Shown piece after piece: positions 56,906-64,000 of a stretch of DNA of 64,000 bases. The position numbers were made by a program, and so were the translations under genes. The DNA comes from Chenopodium formosanum. Lineage: Eukaryota > Streptophyta > Magnoliopsida > Caryophyllales > Amaranthaceae. The notes beneath the pieces were generated by a model, which was given only the letters and a program-made list of their open reading frames with translations, had not been told where the DNA came from and ran no database searches. Where the stretch lies: contig CM044868.1 of NCBI GenBank assembly GCA_024500155.1, forward strand, positions 34,645,665-34,709,664. The letters are read 5' to 3'. Position 1 is the stretch's first letter. Every line of letters starts with the position of its first letter.

Positions 56906-59808
56906 TCAAGGGAGAGCCTCTTTAGTGGCAGCCGGCTTGTCATCCTTCGGCTGCTCTTCCTCCTTTTTCTCTGGCTCTTCCGCCTGATCCTCCTCCTCGC
57001 TGCCTGAGGACGACTCCCCAGAAGAGTCGGACCTAGAACTTTCCTCGGCCTCAGCATTCTCAGCCTCTTCAATAAGGCGAGCGTCGAATGCTTTGCTGGC
57101 TTCGTCAAATTTGGATTTCCAAATCTGGTAGTCCAAGTCCGGCTGTACAGCCGCCCAAGTGTCCCGCATGATGGCTTCATAATCGCTCATCATTTGCTTA
57201 ACAAGAGCTTCTCTCTCTTGATCAGCCACGGACTCAAACTTGGACTTCAGCTGATGCTCCTGGTTGCTGAGGCGCTGCTCCAGGCGGCCCACCTTCTGCT
57301 TGGCTCTCTCGGCCTCTTCTTTGGCATCTTGAAGAGGCTCAAGCTTCTCCTTAAGAGTTGAAATCTCTTTCTTAAGGGAAGTGATGCGCAGGCGGGCCGA
57401 GTCTAGGTCCTTCTTCACTTGCATATTGGCCTCCGCCTGCGAATACATCATATCAAGCGTCAGATACTCATTCTGAGCAATATCAAATTGAGCTCGATCC
57501 AAGGCGGACTCGGCCTGAGCTTTGGCGACTGTTACCTCTTTGGATTTCTCCTTGAGGGGTTGCCTTAGCCCTTGGACGCGCAGCATGGCCTGTAAAAGAA
57601 CCGAATGATTAAAACCAGGCGGAAAAAGGAGTAATGCTAAAAAATTGCTTGAGCCAAGACTCATACCTCGCAGAGGTTCCCCAAGATGCCATCCAAGTCA
57701 AGGGTGCCGACTCCTCTGACAGACGCCTTGTCGTCAGGATCAACTGCCCTAAGCATGGACTTGGCCATCTGGACCACAGTCGGCCTCTGCACAGGAACTG
57801 AGAAGGAGAGAAAGTAAGAAAAATAACTCAAGAAGGGGCGAATGGATTTTACCGTCGTCCTTCTGTTCCTCCTCTCTCCCCAGGCTCCTCTTCTCTCCTG
57901 CTGAGCCGACAGCAGTGGTGGGTTGCTTAAAGCCACCCTTCGATGCCTTCTGAGCATCCGGTTTGCTGATCTCCTTTTCAGCATTGAGAGAAGAGGCGTC
58001 TGGGCCCTTCTGGGGCTTATGAGCAACGTGCTTCCGGCCGCCCTTGCCGGATGCGCTCACATCACCCGCCCTTGTCTTTTGGACTTTAGGGTCGGATGGT
58101 TTTGAAGGAGATTTGGAAGGCGTGCCCTACATCCACACAAGATAAACACAAGTTAGAAATCATTCGGGCAAATTTAATATTGGTCAGAAATGACAGTATA
58201 ACAATTTTCTACCTTGGAGGTGCCGCCAGTTTTCTGTTCGTCCACTTTGGTGTGGGTGGTTGCTTCTGCCCTGTTTAAAACATTCGACCTATATCGAGCA
58301 GCAGATACAGCCGGCTTCCTTGTGGCCGAGAGCTTTTCCATTGCTTTATCTGCAAAAATAAACAAGTGATTAGCATCATTAAACAAGTACTGAAAAGCAG
58401 AAGTAATTGCATATAAAACAGACGGCCGACTACCTCTCGGCATCTCAGAACTTAGCCCACAGGCGGCTAAGAATGTCCCTTCTTCAAACCACTTGTACAA
58501 AGGGAGATAGCATTGAGGGGTGACCTCCTTGTCCCCCTCATCATTCGTCCACACGGACACGGTAAACAACCCCGCGTCCATGATCTCCTCCTTTGCCTGC
58601 TTAGGAATAGGCGGCAATGCGCTCCTGCCTGCTAGGAGAGGTGGATCCTTATTCCACCTGTTATACTTTTGGTTCAGGCGGCTGTCGGCAGACTTGACTA
58701 TATAAAACTTAGTCCTCCAGTCTTTCCACTTGTTCTCTTTGCCAACAGCCATCATGTACCCCTTGCAAGTGGTTAAGGTGTACCAGCCTTCACCGCCCCT
58801 AGCTGGCGCCCTGCTCAGATAGTGCATGTGGGCGAACGCTTCAAAGCTCGCCTCCACCTGCAGCATCTCACAGGCGGCAACGTACCCCAGAATATTGATC
58901 CAGGAGTTGGGTACAAGTTGCCAGATACCCAGTTGGTATCCGTCCAAGATCCTCTCCACGGCCGGATGGAGAGGGAAGCGGAGCCCAGCCTGGAAGGCCG
59001 CTTCATAGCAGCCGAATGCTTTGTCTTGATAGCTGGCCAGGCTCAGCCAGGTTATGGTGTCGCCCTCGTTAGGGACCGACAAAGTGTAGCCATAGCCTAG
59101 GACGACCTTGCGCCTAAAATTGGCAAGGCCAGATGCCATGGCACTCCGCCTGCCTGGCGGAACATGCTGATAGTAGGGGGCTCTCTCCAAGCGCCTGGAA
59201 GCACTCGGCTCGGCCCAGCTTTCCCCCCTATCCACTGCCAGGGACTCTCTGGCAGAATCTATGTTTGACCGAGCCTCCTCTGAAGCTACGGAGGCATTCT
59301 CTGAAGAAGATGACGAGGCCGACTCGTCATCAGAGCTCTCATCAGATCTAGGGGACCGCCGACTGGTGCCAGCGGGGTCCTCCCCTAGACTATCTTCCGG
59401 CGCCTGTCTAGACGGCCCGGGTTGATATTCTTCATCCGCCTCCCTCGGGATTCCATCACTGGGAGTTCCACTAGATGTGGGCGAATGGTAATAAGGGGGG
59501 GTTGGAGGAAGATAGGAAGGGCTGTCAGGGTGTTCCGACAGCTCACTTTGAGGCACTCTTATTGAGCCGTCTGAATAAACAGTCGACCCGTCCGAATGGT
59601 AGAAAACTCCATCGGAGCTACACTGCCTTGCTGTTCTTTTGGTCCTGGCCATAGTGTCCTGCACAGACACGGAAACGGTCGGATTCGGAGAAGTTCGCAA
59701 AGCAGGATCTTTGGCCAAGCATTCGGCACTGCTAGTTCTAGATTCAGCCGTCCCCGGTGACCGGCTGATCACTACCCTACGCCGTGCCGCATGCATTTGG
59801 GGAACCAT
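56906..59808 (-). CDS. Element E antisense gene, five exons, 866 residues
   Basis: Minus-strand exons: 59808-58434, 58349-58213, 58126-57853, 57797-57667 and 57589-56906. Every intron has GT..AG borders (for example GAG|GTAGTC..TTTTTGCAG) and the phases agree, giving 867 codons including the stop with no internal stop. Residues 1-225 are Ser/acid-rich with little predicted order. Residues about 230-440 resemble the plant 'putative gypsy type transposon' domain (Transposase_28): FGCYEAAFQAGLRFPLHPAVERIL, WQLVPNSWINILGYVAACEML, FEAFAHMHYLSR. A basic linker with HVAHKPQKG follows, then a long coiled coil (about 650-790) and an acidic tail. Extra ORFs of this kind are known in Tat elements; their function is not established. 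The gene is convergent with pol. Intactness of the frame beside a damaged pol suggests recent selection or simply youth. Confidence 0.85.
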
Positions 59809-60031
59809 TTTTTCAAAAACAAAGAAAAAATGAAGAGTAAAAAGAAAATACAGGCGTTACCTTTAGAAGAAGGGAGAAAGACGCCTGGTTGACTAAAGAA
59901 CAGTCGAACTGATAGCCGAGTTTCGGATGCTTGAAAAACGCTTAGGGAATTTTGAGATTCTTTAAGTTAAAAAGTCCAAGATTCTCCAGAGATTCGCCAA
60001 GGTGTGAATCCAAGAGGGGGGTCAAACCTTA

Positions 60032-60040
60032 CTATTTATA
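60032..60040 (-). promoter_or_regulatory. TATA box of the antisense gene in E
   Basis: TATAAATAG on the minus strand inside CCTCCTATAAATAGTAAGG, about 225 bases upstream of the antisense ATG at 59808. The predicted start of transcription is near 60005. It is outside the LTR, so it would be an independent promoter. No experimental support is available here. Confidence 0.5.
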
Positions 60041-60142
60041 GGAGGGTAAAAACCCTAATTTTTCTCTCCAGTAATTTTTTGAATCTGACCACTCAGATAC
60101 TGACACCTGTCACAGGAGTCGCGTGCAATGCACGTGTCCCCT

Positions 60143-60154
60143 GTGAGGGGCAAA
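60143..60154 (+). other. Polypurine tract of element E
   Basis: GTGAGGGGCAAA directly before the 3' LTR start TGATTTGGG. Confidence 0.7.
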
Positions 60155-60795
60155 TGATTTGGGTATTTTTATACCCGGCCAGGTGGCCCAACCAGAAAGT
60201 GCCACGTGTCCTCCATATAGGTGCCATTTGGACCTATGGAGTGATGACACGTGGAGGGTGGACTCTTCTCCGTCCTACGTGGACTGAAGGTCCAGCAGGG
60301 ACCATTCAGTCGGCGACACGTGTCACCCAAAAGGTGCTTCAGAATCCTTTTGGGCACAATGACACGTGTCACTCAGGTATTTGCCCTGGGATGGCGGCCT
60401 TCTAAAGCCCAAATCCCGAGGCGCTGCAAAACGGCGTGACCTAACTCCTAGGTCATCAGATCCTAGGAGGGCGCACTTTTCCCTATAAATAGGGACGTTA
60501 CGTCATTTATGACGGGGAACGAAAAAAGAGAGAATTCTTGACACACAACACGAGACAATACGTCACTTACCACAGAGCTGTCGTTTTCAAGGAACACACA
60601 GCACTTTACTTGAGCTTGGAATCCAAGCAGATAACTTTACTTCCGCACGTTTCATCTTCGAATATTTACTGACTTAATCTTCGGAGGCGGACCACCGACC
60701 ATCCGGCGGTCCGTTTGCTTTGCAGGTACAGGCATCCTCAGTTGAATCCAGCTTCAGTGTTGTAACTCTCCCGAGGGACAAAAACCCCCGAAACA
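60155..60795 (+). repeat. 3' LTR of element E (641 bp)
   Basis: Same length as the 5' LTR with about six substitutions, no indels noticed. Followed by the target duplication GAAAG. Confidence 0.95.
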
Positions 60796-61162
60796 GAAAG
60801 TATTATCCGATGGGATTTCATCAAGCACAGAAACCTGCCAAAATCATCTATCAACTTTCCTCAAGCATGGAAAGTATCACAACAAATATCATCCGGTAGA
60901 TTTCTTCAAGCATAGAAAGCTATCAGACTCATTTGTCACCGATACACTAGTGTTAGATACTGTCGAACATGTTTGCCACTGATACACTTGTATCAAATAA
61001 GAATTTTAACCCTTTACTTTTTTATCTATGGAACTAACACTTTTCAGCAGGTATCGGCATATACAGAGTGATTTAAGATCGCTGAACGTCTTAAATCATT
61101 CTCCGTCCCTATCGCTTACTTTGACCATTGTTTTCAAAACTGACGCTTTTACGAACTCAGTC
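60796..61162 (+). other. Element A 3' interior, part 2
   Basis: Continues the repeat with TTCCTCAAGCATGGAAAGT and TTTCTTCAAGCATAGAAA phrases seen at 48930-49036, then unique non-coding sequence up to the polypurine tract. No gene is seen. Confidence 0.6.
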
Positions 61163-61176
61163 AAAGTGGGGGCTTC
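61163..61176 (+). other. Polypurine tract of element A
   Basis: AAAGTGGGGGCTTC immediately before the TGTAGACACC start of the 3' LTR, a form typical of Ogre/Tat elements. Confidence 0.75.
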
Positions 61177-63303
61177 TGTAGACACCTAAAAATGTCTCCA
61201 TAAAACCAATCACGATGATGAACAAACTTTCATTGCCAGTATTGGTTGGGTTGAGTATTTAATCTTTGGAGTGCTTAAATCCATATTCAATTCCAATACA
61301 ATTTATAAACCAACCAAATTCCTAGCCCATTTCCCAAAACCATAACTTATTTTCCTCTTTTCCTGCCTTTGAACCCAAAATAATTCATTTTGTGTCCTTT
61401 AAAATCATTCATTTTGTGTCCTTATTATTAAAAATGTTTAGTCCAGTTTATTTTGGTCCATAATCTAGGTCCAATGATTGAACAGTTTAGTCCAGTTTAG
61501 GAGTGGGATGGGGTTTGAAAAGAGCTTACCAACGATATATTATAAGCCCAAATCCGAGTTATAATGAATAAGTTGTGGTCAAAATACTAAACTGAGCCCA
61601 AACTGAACCTAAGCCCACTTTACCTACGACCCAATGATAATGTGGAGCGTCCAAATTATTTAATCTAATTCCTAAACCAATTAGGATTAATTGGAAGCTT
61701 CTACAAGTTTCTAAAATATCTTAATTATTCTTTTTGAAAAGATAAGATTAAAGAGTTTGAAATTGAATAAAACTTTTCTTTTTTAAAGTCTTAATTCTAT
61801 TGAAAGACGCTCAAATATAGTCAGATATTATTTTTGTTCCTGATATTTTAAACCAAACATTCTATGATTGGATAGCCCTTGAAATTATCTTTCCAATGAT
61901 ATATTATAATATCAATTCTGAGCTATAAACAAAAAAAAAATACGATAGAAATACGAAACTCTATCCAAAACTTACACTGTCCCACTATTTTGGTCATATC
62001 TTTTATTCTACAAATAATTTTAATATGATTTTAATTGGGTTACAAAGTAGACTTTAACAACTTTTTAATAACATACTCCCTCCGTCCCCCATTGATAGTC
62101 ACTTTTGCCATTTTTGGTGACACAATATGTTAGTCACATTTGTTTTTTTTTTTAAATACCATTAATATTATTTTTTACCAAAATTCTCTCTCATTTCAAA
62201 AATATTTGTGCAAATTTTACTTTCCCATGTAAATTTTAATTTCCCGTGTACTTTAATTACTTTCTCTCTCTACTTTTTTCCACAACTATTGTAAATTTAC
62301 TTTTTCAATGTACTTTTGCTACTTCTAATTTATGTTTATTAATTCCCGTGATTTTCTATCAAAAGTGACTTTCAATGGGGGATGGAGGGAGTACTATTTA
62401 TCTTATTCCAGTTACTGGATCAAAAGATTTGATAAAAACAAAAACCGCAAAAACTGTTGTCTATCGCAAGAATTTTATTCCCATTCCAATTCGATCTTTT
62501 CTTGATTCTTCGACCCTTCTTTTTTCATTTTAAATAGAAGCTATATCACCCCTTTTCAATCATCAACAATTTTGATCATCAAATCATTCTCTTCTCCCTC
62601 TTTAGCCTAAACACTAGCCTCCCTATTCTTCCATAATACTTCCCCTAAGCACTCCAAGGAGTCAATACTTAACCCGAGGTTCCGTCCTTAAACCAAGGCG
62701 TGAAAGGTATAATTAACTGAGGGTTTGGACCAAATCAACTCTACTTTTTATTTAATTGTTTCAATTTTATTTATATTTTTATTTAAGTTACTAACAGTTT
62801 ATTCATGATGTAGCAATTCAATGAAACGCGGAAAATGAGTAATTAACCACGTAATTTATTTTATTATTTTTATTGCTTGCATCATGATTGAGTTTATTTA
62901 TATTTGATTTGACTAACAATTTATAGTTAAATTGATTCCAATATTAATGTTGATTCTATTATTATTTTTTATCACCATATTGTATGTTTAAAGGGAACAT
63001 GTAATTGAAAATCACGCCTAATAAGATAATTTGGACAACTAGTTTAGGTTCCTTTTTAATCTTGTTGTTTAATCAAGTGATCACGATATTATCGAATTAT
63101 GAGTTGCATTAATATTCAACCAATTTAGCCTAATATTAGTTTGGAGCGAATTGAATCTTTGTTTGCATGCCTTTGAGATCGCAGGAATAACTTTTCACTA
63201 CAAGAATTGAGTAGAGGCCAATACGCGCGAATGTGACTCCATGACTCACTTCGTACCATCATCTCCGATCCTCCTTTCGTGGTTCCCAACCATATGGAGT
63301 TAG
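61177..63303 (+). repeat. 3' LTR of element A, interrupted and truncated
   Basis: Aligns with 15211 to about 16997 of the 5' LTR. It contains a Stowaway MITE at 62076-62391 that the 5' LTR lacks, and it is cut at 63303 by CACTA-2. Confidence 0.9.
62076..62391. mobile_element. Stowaway-like MITE (316 bp)
   Basis: Starts CTCCCTCCGTCCCCCATTG and ends with its inverted copy CAATGGGGGATGGAGGGAG, flanked by TA on both sides (62074-62075, 62392-62393). The 5' LTR of element A shows the empty site (GACATATTATTTATC) at the matching position. No coding capacity; it would have been moved by a Tc1/mariner transposase. Confidence 0.93.
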
Positions 63304-64000
63304 CACTAGTATAAACAACTAATTTGGAAGCAGTTCAAACCCTCAAAAGGGAAGCGGTTTTGAACCGCTCCGGCTTGGGGGGCTTCCCTTTAGGCTTTGG
63401 AAAAGGAAGCGGTACAAACCGCTTCCCTTTTTGGGTGAAAGGGAAGCGGTTTTGGTGCCAAACCGCTTCCCTTTTGGATTTTTGGCAGCATTATGATAAG
63501 GGTAATAGGAAGCGGTTTTAGCGCCAAACCGCTTCCCTTTTTTATTTTTCTTTTAATTATTCTTTATAATAATAACATAATAATTATTTTAGTGACCTGT
63601 GACAATAATAATAATATTACTGGTTAATAATAATATATATTAATTTTTATTAGTATTATTATTATTATTTATTAGTATTATTAATTAATAATAATATTAA
63701 TATATTATTAATTAATATTAAATACTACAAAAATACAAATAACATGTAATTATCATAAATATCAAAATAAGTAACATCATTAATATATTTAATTAAAAAA
63801 TAATGTCATTACACCAAAATATATAAAGATAATACTCACAAATACTTCGTACTATTAATTATAATTAATTAACGTTAATATATAATTGACATAATGATAT
63901 TTAAAAACATAACTAATAAAATAATGTTCACAAGTAATCTACGCTAGCACGATCTCACTACATGCCATCAAATGTCACTAAAAAGCCAACATGTCGCGAA
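63304..64000 (+). mobile_element. CACTA-2 transposon, left end only
   Basis: Begins CACTAGTATAAACAACTAA after the candidate 3-bp target TAG. From 63327 to 63542 it carries inverted pairs of GGGAAGCGGTTT and AAACCGCTTCCC, a subterminal array unlike that of CACTA-1. From 63543 to the end it is very AT-rich with no gene seen. The rest lies outside the window. Confidence 0.85.
63327..63542. repeat. CACTA-2 subterminal inverted repeats
   Basis: At least four pairs of the 12-base word GGAAGCGGTTTN and its complement with 2-20 bases between, able to form hairpins. They are probable binding sites for the element's own DNA-binding protein, by analogy with En/Spm. Confidence 0.75.

Larger units (their letters stand above)
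49037..60795 (+). mobile_element. Element E: complete young Tat (Retand-like) retrotransposon
   Basis: Two 641-bp LTRs (49037-49677, 60155-60795) with about six differences, perfect 5-bp target duplication GAAAG (49032-49036, 60796-60800), primer site, gag-protease-pol on the plus strand, a spliced antisense gene on the minus strand and a polypurine tract. Removing E restores the repeat TCAAGCATGGAAAGTATTAT of element A. It is the most recent large insertion in the window. It is near-autonomous, but gag has a frameshift and pol an internal stop. Confidence 0.95.
15211..64000 (+). mobile_element. Element A: large non-coding Ogre-type LTR retrotransposon, nested by others
   Basis: The 5' LTR (15211) starts TGTAGACACC and is followed by a primer-binding site. 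A second LTR of the same family starts at 61177 and is preceded by a polypurine tract. After removal of the nested MULE, D, B/C and E elements, only about 3.8 kb of internal sequence remains and none is coding. A is therefore probably a non-autonomous large-LTR derivative that depended on a related Tat/Ogre element. The 5' flank is CTAAT; the 3' flank lies outside the window, so the target duplication cannot be checked. The two LTRs differ at many sites, so A is old. Confidence 0.8.

Noticed and set aside
60004..60405. 133-residue open frame entering the 3' LTR of E, also seen at 48973-49287
   Set aside because: It lies within LTR promoter sequence with G-boxes; both copies are LTR-derived and have different N-termini.

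Overview
The window is plant nuclear DNA, almost certainly from a repeat-rich heterochromatic part of a large angiosperm genome. Nearly every base that can be identified belongs to a transposable element: CACTA and Mutator-like DNA transposons, a Stowaway MITE, a LINE, and several Ty3/gypsy LTR retrotransposons of the Tat (Retand/Ogre-like) and Athila-like groups. I found no convincing single-copy host gene, rRNA, tRNA or CRISPR array. The species cannot be told from sequence alone.

Layout from left to right. 1-945 is a fragment of an old Ogre-type LTR. 946-14806 is a decayed CACTA element (CACTA-1). It carries a TNP2-like transposase pseudogene, a second Transposase_24-like pseudogene with a 171-bp satellite array in an intron, and a nested minus-strand LINE. 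14807-15210 is a scrap of a Tat antisense ORF. From 15211 to beyond the window lies one very large, old, apparently non-coding LTR element (A). Its 5' LTR is 15211-17235. Its 3' LTR starts at 61177 and is hit by a Stowaway MITE and by a second CACTA (CACTA-2, from 63304).

Inside element A are nested: a complete MULE (18749-24639) with 111-112 bp terminal inverted repeats and an almost perfect 9-bp target duplication; a decayed Tat element D (25973 to about 48436, 3' LTR missing); a composite Athila-like element B/C (32434-44867) inside D, with three LTRs of two types but one 5-bp target duplication (CTTAA); and a young, complete Tat element E (49037-60795; 641-bp LTRs about 99% identical, target duplication GAAAG).

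Two features of the Tat elements stand out. First, D and E both keep an in-frame stop codon exactly between protease and reverse transcriptase. In both, the 3' context UAG-CAA-UCA fits the leaky tobamovirus-type consensus UAG-CARYYA, which suggests pol is made by stop-codon readthrough. Second, E carries on the opposite strand, convergent to gag-pol, a gene of five exons that I can splice with all phases consistent into 866 codons. It has its own TATA box. Between the convergent genes D and E share a structured non-coding element with variable loops.

The MULE has a comparable convergent arrangement: a mudrA-like transposase pseudogene on the minus strand faces a small two-exon gene on the plus strand encoding a GRF zinc finger, a coiled coil and a C-terminal membrane helix.
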